A DNA stretch of 32,400 nucleotides from a bacterium (GTDB taxonomy: Bacteria > Vulcanimicrobiota > Xenobia > Xenobiales > JADMJV01): NCBI GenBank assembly GCA_030149525.1, contig JASBRJ010000154.1, positions 1-32,400 on the forward strand, given 5' to 3'. The notes beneath the pieces are model-generated. The model had not been told where the DNA came from. It saw only the letters and a program-made list of their open reading frames with translations, and did no database searches. Numbering within the stretch: position 1 is the stretch's first letter; every line of letters starts with the position of its first letter. Of the stretch, positions 1 to 9,110 are shown piece after piece. Both the position numbers and the translations under genes were made by a program.

Positions 1-2
1 CC

Positions 3-140
3 CTTGTCGATCACAAGCCCCTCGATCTGGTGGAACATTTCACGTCTCCCGATGGAGAGACCAGAGTGTACCTGATGAGTTTGGAGGCCATTATTGTGAC
101 TCCCCCGACTCCTGGCAGGGCAGAACAAGAGTCAGCGTAG
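3..140 (+). CDS. C-terminal end of an unknown protein (partial)
   Basis: The third plus-strand frame is open from the window edge to a TAG at 138-140 and reads as 45 plausible residues (LVDHKPLDLVEHF..., ending AEQESA). Too little is present to name a family. If real, its last 50 bases overlap convergently with the 3' end of the histidine kinase gene on the other strand, which fits the tight convergent packing elsewhere in the window. A second plus-strand frame is also open here, so this is only the likelier choice. Confidence 0.35.
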   Translation, partial: LVDHKPLDLVEHFTSPDGETRVYLMSLEAIIVTPPTPGRAEQESA

Positions 141-2520
141 CTCCCTCGCCGGGCCGAGAATTCATCTCAATTCGGCCTCCGTGTTTCTGGGCGATTTGAC
201 GACTCACATGCAAACCGAGACCGGTCCCTTTACCCACAGGCTTCGTAGTATAGAAGGGCTCAAAAGCACGCTCTTTGACATCGGCGGCAAAACCGACCCC
301 GTTGTCGGTCACGCTCAAGGCGACTTCCTTTCCGTTGCGCTTGACCGCCACTTTGATAGAGCCCTCCTGCCGCTGGGCGTCCATGATAGCGTCTCGTGCA
401 TTGACCAGGAAATTGGTGAGAATCTGTTGGAGTTCGTTCTGGTTACCCAGCACAACACAATCCCAGGTAACTTCTTTGGTGATCGTGATGTTATCGTCGG
501 AAATCTGGCTACCCAGGAACTGAATCGTGTCGTCCACAACTTCGCTCAACACCACCTCAGCCTGCTCGGATCGGCCTTCGCGAGAGTAAAACAGGAGCTT
601 ATTGACGATGGTTTTGGCCGCCTGGGTTCCCTTAACTCCATCGTCCAGCTTTTCCTGAACCTTCTCATAACGTCCCTTGCGAAGCTGTCGATTTGCCGCC
701 TGCAGAGAGAGTAAAACAGCCCCCAGGGGAGTATTGATTTCGTGGGCAACACCGGCGGCCAGTTGACCGACGGCAGCGAGTTTGCTGGACTGAATCAACT
801 GTGCCTGCGACTCTTCCAAATCCTTTCTCGCCTTCTGAACATCTCGAAAAAGTGTGGAGTTGGTCAACATCACCGAAAAGTGGAGAGCCAAAAGCTCCAG
901 GAATCTTCGTTGCCCCCGGGCGAATCGGCGACTATCCGGCGAGGACATTAAAACAAATCCGAACCTGCGTTCTTCCCAGAGGAGTTGATGGCCGGTGAAA
1001 GCCGCCCGGCCCTCAGAGCTTTCCAAAAACTCTAGACAATACGGTACCTCGTCTCCGGACAACTTCTCGATCACCTGATTAAGCAATCCGCTCGGCGGCT
1101 CCTGACCGTCGCGATACTCTCCCCAGTTGGCCACCCTGACCAAGAGGAAGTCGGGCTGAAACAGGGTCTTCAACGTCCGACACGCCTCCTCAACGATTCT
1201 ACCGGCTTCCAGAGTTTGACTCATTCGGTGTGAACCCTGAAGAAGGGTGACCAGACGCTCTCTTCCCAGTTCGATTTGACGGTTGGCGTTCTGAACTTCC
1301 TCTACAGTTTGAATGAGAGCCTCTTCTCTCATAGTCGACTGGAGAGAGAGACTGAACTGATAAGCCACCGTGGCCACTTGTTGAAAGGCCTCAGGATCGA
1401 ACGACTGGGCCGTCGTACCAGCATACAACACACCCTGACCGTGGAGAGGGAAGGCAACTGCGACATTTTCCCGCTCGAAAACCCTATGTTTCGAATTCTT
1501 CGGAGTCAGTCGTTGAACTTCGCCTGAACTCCAGGCCTTATTGATGAGATTCTCGCGGATGCCGGTTGTATCGTTCTCAAGGAAAAGTTGTGTGTTCGGT
1601 CCGTTACAGTAGAGCGGAACCAATCGGCCATCCTTGAAGAGGCTCACGGCAATAGTATTGAGTGGTGCGAGGTCTCGTAGGAGAGTCACCAGAACGCGAA
1701 AGCTTTCTTCCGAGTTGGTGGTCCTGGCGAAACTTGCCGAACACTTTTGCACCAATCGCTTTTGACTCTGGAGAACCTTTACGTTCTTAGCCGTCTCCAG
1801 CAAGACTCTATCCTTACGCCTCAGTTCGACCTTCGCACTGGTCTTTTCCGCTCTAGCTTTCCTCAATTCCGAAAGCCGCTCCCAATTGAATTGGTAGAGG
1901 GCTAGAAAGACCGGTAGAGTCCACAAAATGTGCCACGGCTCGCGGCTCACCAGGAGTAAGAGAGCCGGTGCCGACATCGCCGACGCTCTGGCTTGAAGGC
2001 TGACCGCTTCTATCTGGGCTTGATAAAGCTCGTCCGGGATCTCGAGGATGTCCATGGTGGACGCGAAAAGCTTGATCTGGAGGGTGGCATAGATAACAAG
2101 GGGTGCGACCAGGGCCGGCAGAGCAATCGGCATCCCTTCCATCTCAAGCACGGAAACGTCACGCAAGAGTCCACCAACAACCAGAGCCGAGATAATGGAG
2201 AATCCATCCACAAGGAACTCAAGAAGTGCCAGACGGCGTTCCGGAGTCCTGAAGAAAGCTCTCAGAAATAGGATCAACAAGACCACCAGAGCGGCCGTCG
2301 AAGGACTCCCGCCGGGAACAAAAACTAGGAGAAAGTAGATAGGAAAGGATGCTGAGACGAAACCGAAAGTGGGTAAGTGTATGGAGCTGAACTCAAGCAG
2401 AAGGGCGAAGGCCGAAAAACCAAAGACCTGAGCGTCCAGAGGCTGTAAAGGAAACATCCACAAACAAAAAGTGGTCAAACCCGTGAGTACCAGGACTCCG
2501 GCACTCAGGAACGGGCTCAC
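91..2520 (-). CDS. Membrane-bound sensor histidine kinase (GAF-like regions, HisKA, HATPase)
   Basis: This 809-residue protein should autophosphorylate on a histidine and pass phosphate to a response regulator. Residues 1-215 hold several hydrophobic segments and anchor it in the inner membrane. A coiled linker (about 220-258) leads to two GAF-like regions (about 260-395 and 430-555). The HisKA H-box (VAHEINTPLG) has its histidine at 593. The ATPase domain shows N-box N703/N707, G1 box DNGVGF (739-744) and G2 box GKGTGLGL (763-770), so all catalytic motifs are intact. The start is GTG at 2518-2520, overlapping the upstream regulator's TGA as GTGA; there is no strong SD, so translational coupling is likely. 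Closely resembles the kinase at 3569-5872. The signal sensed is unknown. Confidence 0.93.
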   Translation of the reverse strand: MSPFLSAGVLVLTGLTTFCLWMFPLQPLDAQVFGFSAFALLLEFSSIHLPTFGFVSASFPIYFLLVFVPGGSPSTAALVVLLILFLRAFFRTPERRLALLEFLVDGFSIISALVVGGLLRDVSVLEMEGMPIALPALVAPLVIYATLQIKLFASTMDILEIPDELYQAQIEAVSLQARASAMSAPALLLLVSREPWHILWTLPVFLALYQFNWERLSELRKARAEKTSAKVELRRKDRVLLETAKNVKVLQSQKRLVQKCSASFARTTNSEESFRVLVTLLRDLAPLNTIAVSLFKDGRLVPLYCNGPNTQLFLENDTTGIRENLINKAWSSGEVQRLTPKNSKHRVFERENVAVAFPLHGQGVLYAGTTAQSFDPEAFQQVATVAYQFSLSLQSTMREEALIQTVEEVQNANRQIELGRERLVTLLQGSHRMSQTLEAGRIVEEACRTLKTLFQPDFLLVRVANWGEYRDGQEPPSGLLNQVIEKLSGDEVPYCLEFLESSEGRAAFTGHQLLWEERRFGFVLMSSPDSRRFARGQRRFLELLALHFSVMLTNSTLFRDVQKARKDLEESQAQLIQSSKLAAVGQLAAGVAHEINTPLGAVLLSLQAANRQLRKGRYEKVQEKLDDGVKGTQAAKTIVNKLLFYSREGRSEQAEVVLSEVVDDTIQFLGSQISDDNITITKEVTWDCVVLGNQNELQQILTNFLVNARDAIMDAQRQEGSIKVAVKRNGKEVALSVTDNGVGFAADVKERAFEPFYTTKPVGKGTGLGLHVSRQIAQKHGGRIEMNSRPGEGATLTLVLPCQESGESQ

Positions 2521-3371
2521 GTCTGCTCAACCGCTTCAGGTAAACTTCCCCATATCTCCTGATAGAATTTCTTGAGGGGAGGCGAGAGCGTCGCCTTTTC
2601 TCTCAGCAAAAACGTTAACACGGCGGTTTTCAGCTTTTCCAGAGAAATGCTACCGCTATTCAGATTCTTGTAGAAGAACCCGAAGGCGTGGGCGTCCGGT
2701 CCCTGACTATCTCGGGAGATGATTCTGCGATTCTGCAGGGCAGACGAACGGATGAGTTCCACGATGTGGTCAAACTGATCTACCAACTCAAATTCCGGAT
2801 CGCGCAACCGCTTCTTCTCCACGGCGTGAAAGTGCGACCAGACAGCCTCGGCTTGCGCCGGTTTCAATATGCCGGAACGACAGGCCACATAAAAATTTCG
2901 ATAAGCGCGCTCTCGAACGGCCTCTAAATCTGCCGGCGGTTCTTTACCCACCACTTTTTTAAGCCGCTGGGATAAACCCGAAAAGAAATTGTTGTATTTT
3001 CTACGCTCCACGACTCCTTCGAGAACACGTTCCACAGCGGTGCAAAGCACGTCTAAATCGACCGGCTTATAGAGATACTCGTCGGCCTCCACACCCAGAG
3101 CACGCAACGGTGCGTCCTCCGAAGCGTATCCGGTTATCACGATGCTTCTCATCTGAGGGTGGATTTCGCGTATTCTGGCCAGGCAGTCGATTCCGTCCAT
3201 GCCTTGCATTCGGACATCGCTGATGATGAGGTTGAACGTGTCTTTTTCGACTTCCGCCAGAGCCTGGAGACTACCCGATGTGGGAACGACTTCGTAGTCC
3301 TCATCCTCCAATGACTTGACCAGAACATCCCTCAGTAAATCGTCGTCTTCAAGTACTAAAATCTTTGCCAT
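2517..3371 (-). CDS. Response regulator, REC domain plus unclassified C-terminal domain
   Basis: Residues 1-120 form a canonical receiver: acidic pair D9/D10, phospho-acceptor D52 (in SDVRMQGMDG), switch T80 and K102 in the YKP motif. Residues 120-284 are mostly helical and charged, with no HTH, HD-GYP, GGDEF or ATPase motif that I recognise, so the output is unknown; protein-protein interaction is one option. The ATG at 3369-3371 has a GGAAG SD about nine bases upstream. The gene overlaps the kinase that follows by four bases, so the two are almost certainly a cognate pair. A 197-bp gap separates it from the preceding kinase gene and may hold a separate promoter, but I could not pick one. 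Confidence 0.9.
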   Translation of the reverse strand: MAKILVLEDDDLLRDVLVKSLEDEDYEVVPTSGSLQALAEVEKDTFNLIISDVRMQGMDGIDCLARIREIHPQMRSIVITGYASEDAPLRALGVEADEYLYKPVDLDVLCTAVERVLEGVVERRKYNNFFSGLSQRLKKVVGKEPPADLEAVRERAYRNFYVACRSGILKPAQAEAVWSHFHAVEKKRLRDPEFELVDQFDHIVELIRSSALQNRRIISRDSQGPDAHAFGFFYKNLNSGSISLEKLKTAVLTFLLREKATLSPPLKKFYQEIWGSLPEAVEQT

Positions 3372-3568
3372 GCGTCACTTCCACGCTTCTCTATCAGACC
3401 TCAAGCTCCTCGCCCTACGATCGATTGATATCGGGCTGTTTGAGGATGAGTGGAGCATAGAAAATGACAACTCAGTCCGGCGACCGAGACGTTGACATGA
3501 GAATAAGAGTTTGTTCTCAGCAAATTCTCAGAAAAGCGGCGTTCGGTGTAAAGATTCTGTGAACAGTT

Positions 3569-5872
3569 TCAGCCTACCCACCGAGGCAAACGAACTGTAA
3601 AACAAGAACCTTCCCCGGCCTGAGAATCCACCTCCAACTCGCCGCCGTGGGCTTTGACAATTTCGTGGGAGACCGAGAGTCCCAATCCCGTTCCTTCGCC
3701 TACAGGTTTTGTGGTGAAGAAAGGCTCGAGGACTCTGGGTAGGTCTTGCTCAGAAATTCCACTCCCCTCATCCGTTACGGAAAAACAGCCCTGATCGCCA
3801 TTCTCAAAAACTCGGACCACAATCGGGGACGAGGTACCGCCGCCCGCGTCTCGCGCATTGAGCAACAGGTTAGTCAGAACTTGCTGAAGTTCTTCAGGAT
3901 GACCCATGACCGTTGCGTTGCTCTCGAAATCCGTTTCTATTTCCACCCCGTCGGCAGCGAAGCGCCCTTTCAAAAATTCCAGTGTGTCCGTCACCAAGAC
4001 CTTCAAGTCGATCACGTCTGTTCTCGGCTCGCTGGATTGGCGGGAGTAATGGAGCAGCTTATTGACCAACACAGCCATTTTCTCCGTTGCCCTTTGGAGT
4101 CGATTCAATTTCTCGCCGGCGACCTCGGACTTCCCGGCTTTTATAGCGCGTTCAAGAGACTGGGCAGACAGCTTTACCACACCGAGAGGCGTATTCATCT
4201 CGTGGGCCAGGCCGGCGGCAAGTTGGCCGACCGCTCCGAGCTTGCCGGCCACGACCAACTTTGCCTGGGATCTTTCCAAAGCCTCGTGAGCTTCCATCAC
4301 CCGTTGAAAGTTTGCCGCGTTCGTTAAGGCTAGCCCTATCTGCACAGCAAGAGTGGACAGAATATCACGATGCTCTTTGGAGAACGCTTCCGGTTTGATC
4401 GCCACCAGGATGATGCAACCCAAATACGTGCCCTGAGTCCGAATCGGTGCAAAGAGAAGACTCGACGCGGTTGGATGTAGCACGGAGAGAGATGGGACAT
4501 GGCGAATGTCTCCGTAGAGTATGGGGGAACCCACGGAACGTTCGAGTTCCCTCACCACGTCCTGGCGAAATCCCCCAAACTCAGACGTCGTAGACCAACT
4601 TACCAACTCTTCCCCGGTGGAAAGTAGACCCTCGTCGTGAGCCAGCAAGTTAGCCAACACCTCCCGGACTGTTGGGATCAGTTCGTCCTTTTCGATAGTA
4701 GAGCCAATTCTTTCCGAACCACCCTGCAGTTTCTGTAGCAAATCCAAATGTCGGCCGAGTTTTTCTTTCCACAGACCTTGCGGAGAGGTCTCCCTTTCCG
4801 CTTCTTTCCCGAGGGCCAAGAAGAAGACCTCAGCGGTATCCACAAGCCATAAGAGATTCTCCACTTCAGCCTCGCCGAAAGGCACGGGCGTGATGCGTCC
4901 GAGGTAGAGCAATCCATCATCGGCCACGGGAATGACGGCTACACTCCGGTCTTCCAAGAGAATCGGTTCTTCCTGATTCCGGCGCCAAACCGTTCTCTCC
5001 GCCCATCTGGTTTGCAGGAAACTCTTCACGGCCGCTCGATGTTCTTCGCGGCAGAAGAGCTCAGCCTCAGGCCCCAGACAGAGCAAAGGTTCCCAGAGGT
5101 CATCGTTCTGCCTGAGGTAAGCCAACTTGTCGAAAGTCACCAAAACCCGAAAAGTGGCCATGAGTGTATGAAGGGCTTGCGGCCGAGTGGGCTCCGCGTT
5201 GCACAGCTCCAGTCCTTGTGAGAGCCGCTGTCGTTGCTCCTGGTAGGTGAGCGGGTGAGGAATTTGGGACAGGTCGGTCTGAAGCGGTGAGTCAATTGAC
5301 GTCCTATCGGGTTCAGTGGCCTTTGGAGGCAACTGAAGGAGTACAGGGCACAAAAACAGCCAGAGAAAATTGTTCTCGGCAAGACACCAGGCGAGCACCA
5401 CCATGATTCCCGTCAAACTCAGACTTTCGTAAAGGTCTGCTCTGCGCCAAGGTCTTGCGAAAAAACCTTGAGCCAGAAGATAAGCCACGGCGACCAGGCC
5501 TATCCGTTCAAGGACTCCCTGATACCCAAAAACATTGCGAGCCGTCACAACGGATAGGAGGGCGCAAAGAGTCAAGGTACTCAAACCGTTCACCAAACCA
5601 ACCACGGAGTCACCCAATCTCAAGCGAAGAGCAAGGAGCAAGGAGGTGGCCAAGAAGACGAGGCGCATTTCCTGGGGCGACGCGCCTATCCAGGCAACCA
5701 AGACACAGAGCGCTGCACTTTGACCGGCCTTCCATCGAGACCCTGAACCCAGCCCCACAAGAAGAACGACAACACCGCCAATCGATAAGAACCGAAAGGC
5801 AGAGGTGTTGAGGTCTAACTCGAAGATCTGATACCAACTCAAAGCGACCAAAACAAGTAGACAAAGCAACAC
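3569..5872 (-). CDS. Membrane-bound sensor histidine kinase (paralogue of the kinase at 91-2520)
   Basis: This 767-residue sensor kinase has hydrophobic segments over residues 1-182, a weak GAF-like region (about 225-355), a clearer GAF domain (about 385-520), HisKA with its histidine at 557 (LAHEMNTPLG), N-box N668/N672, G1 box DEGSGI (701-706) and G2 box GEGTGLGL (725-732). All catalytic motifs are present. Order and spacing match the other kinase, implying duplication. The first codon used is GTG at 5870-5872 with no good SD. The frame stays open 24 codons upstream with a basic stretch (REHSRAVRHR) that would suit a cytoplasmic N-terminus, but it has no ATG, GTG or TTG there, so the true start is uncertain. 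It lies 56 bp after the SARP-type regulator, its likely partner. Confidence 0.92.
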   Translation of the reverse strand: MLLCLLVLVALSWYQIFELDLNTSAFRFLSIGGVVVLLVGLGSGSRWKAGQSAALCVLVAWIGASPQEMRLVFLATSLLLALRLRLGDSVVGLVNGLSTLTLCALLSVVTARNVFGYQGVLERIGLVAVAYLLAQGFFARPWRRADLYESLSLTGIMVVLAWCLAENNFLWLFLCPVLLQLPPKATEPDRTSIDSPLQTDLSQIPHPLTYQEQRQRLSQGLELCNAEPTRPQALHTLMATFRVLVTFDKLAYLRQNDDLWEPLLCLGPEAELFCREEHRAAVKSFLQTRWAERTVWRRNQEEPILLEDRSVAVIPVADDGLLYLGRITPVPFGEAEVENLLWLVDTAEVFFLALGKEAERETSPQGLWKEKLGRHLDLLQKLQGGSERIGSTIEKDELIPTVREVLANLLAHDEGLLSTGEELVSWSTTSEFGGFRQDVVRELERSVGSPILYGDIRHVPSLSVLHPTASSLLFAPIRTQGTYLGCIILVAIKPEAFSKEHRDILSTLAVQIGLALTNAANFQRVMEAHEALERSQAKLVVAGKLGAVGQLAAGLAHEMNTPLGVVKLSAQSLERAIKAGKSEVAGEKLNRLQRATEKMAVLVNKLLHYSRQSSEPRTDVIDLKVLVTDTLEFLKGRFAADGVEIETDFESNATVMGHPEELQQVLTNLLLNARDAGGGTSSPIVVRVFENGDQGCFSVTDEGSGISEQDLPRVLEPFFTTKPVGEGTGLGLSVSHEIVKAHGGELEVDSQAGEGSCFTVRLPRWVG

Positions 5873-5928
5873 CCGGTGGCGGACTGCCCGGGAATGCTCT
5901 CGCTGTTCTGAGGCTGTCTTTGCAGAGT

Positions 5929-8145
5929 CTATAGCAATTGAACCTCATGAAAAGTTTTGAGAGCTTCAATGGAAGGCTCGGCTTCAAATTCCAACTTCAG
6001 AGCTCTTTCCAGGTCCCGATAAAGGCGAACGGCCTGCTCGGATCTCCCCAGGCGCCCGTAGGCCTGCATGGCCAGAATGTGACCAACCTGGTGGCAAGAG
6101 TCGAAATTGCAAACCTGGAGTGAGAATTCCAGGGCATCCTGCAGGGCATCACCCTCCAAAGCCAACTCCGAAGCTCTTGTAAGACTCTCCACAAACCTTT
6201 TCTCTACGGCATTTCTTTCGGCGACGGCCCAATCCATATAACAGTTTTCAAGGTAGGGACCTCGAAACAACCGTAAGAGCTCGCGACCGGCTACCACGAC
6301 GCTCTGAACATCATCCTGGCGTAAAATAACCTGCTGAAGTTCCGCGCTCCGAGACACATCGTTCCAAATGTCTCGCTCGGGATTGAGAAAAATCTGAGTG
6401 CCCTGTCTGAGAACCCAGTCGCTGTTCTCACACTCTTCGGACTTCAGGATCCGCCGATAGAGAGAAAGGGCGTTGTAAAGACCTCGTTTCCCCTTCTCGT
6501 AGCGGTCCGGCCAAAAAGCATCAATGATCGTGTCCGCGCCCACCGAACCGTTCTTAGAAAGAATGTAGGCCAGAATGAGGGGTCCTTGCTTTCCTTTCCA
6601 GGCAGCACCGTCGATCCTCTGATCGCCGATAAACGCTTCGAATCGACCCAGCGTGTAAATTCGAAGCGTGGGCAAGGTCGGCTGTGGTTTGTGAGTATGA
6701 TCGCTCAAGAGATCACGAACCCTCGAATCGGGGTCGTTTCTCAGGAGTTGAAGAGTCGGCTCGCTGAGATTCAACTTGGACGCTGACTTGGCCAGAATCT
6801 TTCTTGCGGATGCCGGGATCTTATTCTCCAACAGGGCTTGCCGAACGGAGTTGGGATGGGTTTGAAGAAAACGATGGATCGAAGATCGGTCAAAGTCCCC
6901 TTGGGCGAGGAAGGTCAAGAGAATGGGAGTTAGCCAACGGCTGTACTGGGCGATAGCCCAGGCGTTTCTTTGTTCTAAAACATGATTCAAAGCCTCCAGG
7001 GGAATCTCTTCACCCGGCTGCCACAGAACAATGTCGGCAAGCTTCGACTCCAATAGAGTAGAGTCTATTTGCTTATTCCTCAGAAGTAGCTTCCTGGACA
7101 CCTTGGGATGCACGGTTTGCACCAGGAGCGCCACTTCAAGACCGGTGCGTGCCGAAACCGTCGGCCCTAAGCGCGAAGCAGTCTCTACGGCCCTTTGGGA
7201 GTATTCGTAGGAGCCTGTTGTTTGGGCAAGCCCCAGGAGAGCCGTCACCGCCTCCACTCCCTCCGAGCTATCTTCTAGGACAGCTTTGAAGGCCTTGGTT
7301 GCGCCTTTGCTGTCACCGGTGGAAAGAAGAGCCTGGCCAAGACCGGCTAGAGTTCGTCGAGTTCGCCAGGCCGATCGCGACGACGACTGATCGATCCGCT
7401 CCAGAAAGCCTACAAGTGCAGGATCAAATTTCTCATCGTCTTCATCGGTTCGGAGGGCCAAACAGACAATGCGAGACAGCAGCGGAGTCTTCTCCCCCTC
7501 CAGTCCCAACGGTCCGCTGCCGTCCCAAAACTCAAAACTTGCCTCGTATAGCAACTGCATCGAAGGAGGAGGCTCAAGCTTCAACATGCGAAGCGCGGCC
7601 AAGTACTGAGCCAGTCGGCTCTCATATGGACTGAGACTCAAATGGTCCGCCAGGACGCCGGAGGTGGAAACCGCCTTTTCGAAATCTGGGCCACGCTCGT
7701 CCTGGGAAAGATGTTTCACTGTCCAGTGTAAGACTTCGGCGAACTGTTGCTCTCGAGCCTCCTCTTCCTGTCTCGATTCAAGCTCCCGTTCTACCAGCGC
7801 AATTTTTGCAAGGAGTTCCGCCATTTCGAACGGTTTGCGCAAATAGCCACGAACGCCAAGCCGAGCCGCCCTAATGGCATCTTCTTCACAGGCATAGCCG
7901 GTCACGACGATACAAGGAAGATCCTGCTGGAACTCGCGCATCTTAGCCAGCGCTTCGAGACCGCTGATCCCCTTCATCCTGACATCCACAACCACAAGAT
8001 CGAAGGTCGTTTCGGCCACTGCAGCGACCGCTTCCACGCCTCCGGCAACGCCGATGACCTCGTAGCCGGCTTCTTCAAGCTCTTCAGCTACGGCTTCGCG
8101 CAAGTCGTCGTCGTCTTCTAGGAGAAGAATGGTGAGTTTGCTCAA
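5929..8145 (-). CDS. Response regulator: REC, degenerate HD-GYP-like region, repeats, SARP/BTAD output
   Basis: This 738-residue regulator starts with a receiver domain (acidic residues 10-13, phospho-acceptor D54, T82, K104). Residues about 135-252 resemble an HD-GYP domain whose metal ligands are gone: FEFWDGSGPLGL (205-216) followed by EGEKTPLLSRI sits where HHExxDGxGYP and its flank are expected. Residues about 258-345 look TPR-like. Residues 494-592 are a winged-helix DNA-binding domain (LRIYTLGRFEAF..., AFWPDRYEKGKRGLYNAL) and 593-735 a helical BTAD domain, the pair typical of SARP activators. It is probably a phosphorylation-controlled transcription activator. The start is TTG at 8143-8145, supported by an AAGGA SD five bases upstream (8151-8155). 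It precedes its probable kinase. Confidence 0.9.
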   Translation of the reverse strand: MSKLTILLLEDDDDLREAVAEELEEAGYEVIGVAGGVEAVAAVAETTFDLVVVDVRMKGISGLEALAKMREFQQDLPCIVVTGYACEEDAIRAARLGVRGYLRKPFEMAELLAKIALVERELESRQEEEAREQQFAEVLHWTVKHLSQDERGPDFEKAVSTSGVLADHLSLSPYESRLAQYLAALRMLKLEPPPSMQLLYEASFEFWDGSGPLGLEGEKTPLLSRIVCLALRTDEDDEKFDPALVGFLERIDQSSSRSAWRTRRTLAGLGQALLSTGDSKGATKAFKAVLEDSSEGVEAVTALLGLAQTTGSYEYSQRAVETASRLGPTVSARTGLEVALLVQTVHPKVSRKLLLRNKQIDSTLLESKLADIVLWQPGEEIPLEALNHVLEQRNAWAIAQYSRWLTPILLTFLAQGDFDRSSIHRFLQTHPNSVRQALLENKIPASARKILAKSASKLNLSEPTLQLLRNDPDSRVRDLLSDHTHKPQPTLPTLRIYTLGRFEAFIGDQRIDGAAWKGKQGPLILAYILSKNGSVGADTIIDAFWPDRYEKGKRGLYNALSLYRRILKSEECENSDWVLRQGTQIFLNPERDIWNDVSRSAELQQVILRQDDVQSVVVAGRELLRLFRGPYLENCYMDWAVAERNAVEKRFVESLTRASELALEGDALQDALEFSLQVCNFDSCHQVGHILAMQAYGRLGRSEQAVRLYRDLERALKLEFEAEPSIEALKTFHEVQLL

Positions 8146-8197
8146 GGTTGTCCTTCGGGTAGGCCTGTCTTTTTGCGCGGTCTTCTAAAAACCTGGC

Positions 8198-8983
8198 CTA
8201 GAGGGCAACCAGTGAAAGACCCGCGTACACAGCAAGCAGAAGAACCCCGATCAAGACAATTGGATTGTTCTTCCGGCCGGCCCGGATGATCGGTATCCCG
8301 GCTAGTTCCAAAATGCCCATGGAGAGAACAAAGAGACCGAAGGGCCACACGAGAACGCCGTAGCCGTCGCTTATCTCCCAGAGCAAGTGGGGTGCCCGGA
8401 GGTAGCCTACCACCGACCAAAGCAGTCCGAAGACCACTCCTATCCACCCCTCAAGATCAATCTTTCTTGGAGGGGATAACTCGTCATCACTTTCTACCTC
8501 ACCCTCGCGCCTGAGACGCCTGAGAGAGGTAGCAAGCTCTTCAAGACGACCTCTTGCCGACTCGAAGGTGCCCGGCACCAATAAGATCTCCGTTCCGTTT
8601 TCCAGGACCGCCCAAAGAGAAACCAGAGTTCGACCTGAGACCTGGGTCTCTTTAACCACAACTCGGTACGCGCTCTGAACCATCTTCTTTCTTAGGATAA
8701 AGGTCGAAGAAGGGGGATGAAGCGTTACAGCCCGCTTCTGTTGCACCAACGCCACAAGGAGCAGGAGCGCTCCGGTGAGGAGGCCGAGCGTTCCCAAAAA
8801 GCTCAAGAAGAGCGCGGCACCCGGCGGGAGTAGACCGATCTTTCCGCGACTCCAAAAAGAAGCTGCGGAGAGCAACCACAAGAAACTAGCCAGGCCTAAC
8901 ATGAATTGAGGTCTTGGTCGGAAATTCCAACGAGCCCCTGCAGTTCGCTCCACTTCCCATTCCATCGTTCGATACAGGAGCAT
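8198..8983 (-). CDS. Multi-pass membrane protein of unknown function
   Basis: This 261-residue protein has two hydrophobic segments near residues 27-83, a soluble stretch (about 86-170) that reads as beta-strands and could be PH-like, and two or three hydrophobic segments after residue 180. I do not recognise a family. ATG at 8981-8983 gives the longest form; the next ATG at 8963-8965 (MEWEVERTAG) is equally possible, and neither has a clear SD. It is 52 bp upstream of the SARP-type regulator on the same strand, so it may be the first gene of the signalling operon. It diverges from the P-type ATPase. Confidence 0.75.
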   Translation of the reverse strand: MLLYRTMEWEVERTAGARWNFRPRPQFMLGLASFLWLLSAASFWSRGKIGLLPPGAALFLSFLGTLGLLTGALLLLVALVQQKRAVTLHPPSSTFILRKKMVQSAYRVVVKETQVSGRTLVSLWAVLENGTEILLVPGTFESARGRLEELATSLRRLRREGEVESDDELSPPRKIDLEGWIGVVFGLLWSVVGYLRAPHLLWEISDGYGVLVWPFGLFVLSMGILELAGIPIIRAGRKNNPIVLIGVLLLAVYAGLSLVAL

Positions 8984-8985
8984 TT

Positions 8986-9108
8986 ATGAAGTTTTTGGGT
9001 TGCCGGACCCTAGCACCTGCCGACCAGGACAAAAAAGGACCCCATGGTATAGGGGGCACAACTGCCAAGGATCCGGGAACTGAAAGACGCCTGCCGGTAT
9101 CCTGGTGA
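8986..9108 (+). CDS. Possible 40-residue leader ORF coupled to the P-type ATPase
   Basis: An ATG at 8986 has an AGGAG SD at 8976-8980 with five-base spacing, and the frame (MKFLGCRTLAPADQDKKG...) runs to a TGA at 9106-9108, two bases before the ATPase ATG at 9111. The ATPase itself has no good SD, so termination-reinitiation at this stop is plausible. Against it, the promoter would have to lie inside the 5' end of the divergent membrane-protein gene. The peptide matches nothing I know. Confidence 0.3.
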   Translation: MKFLGCRTLAPADQDKKGPHGIGGTTAKDPGTERRLPVSW

Positions 9109-9110
9109 CA

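Noticed and set aside
3492-3520. TTGACA on the plus strand as a promoter
   Set aside because: No -10 element at proper spacing and no plus-strand gene downstream.
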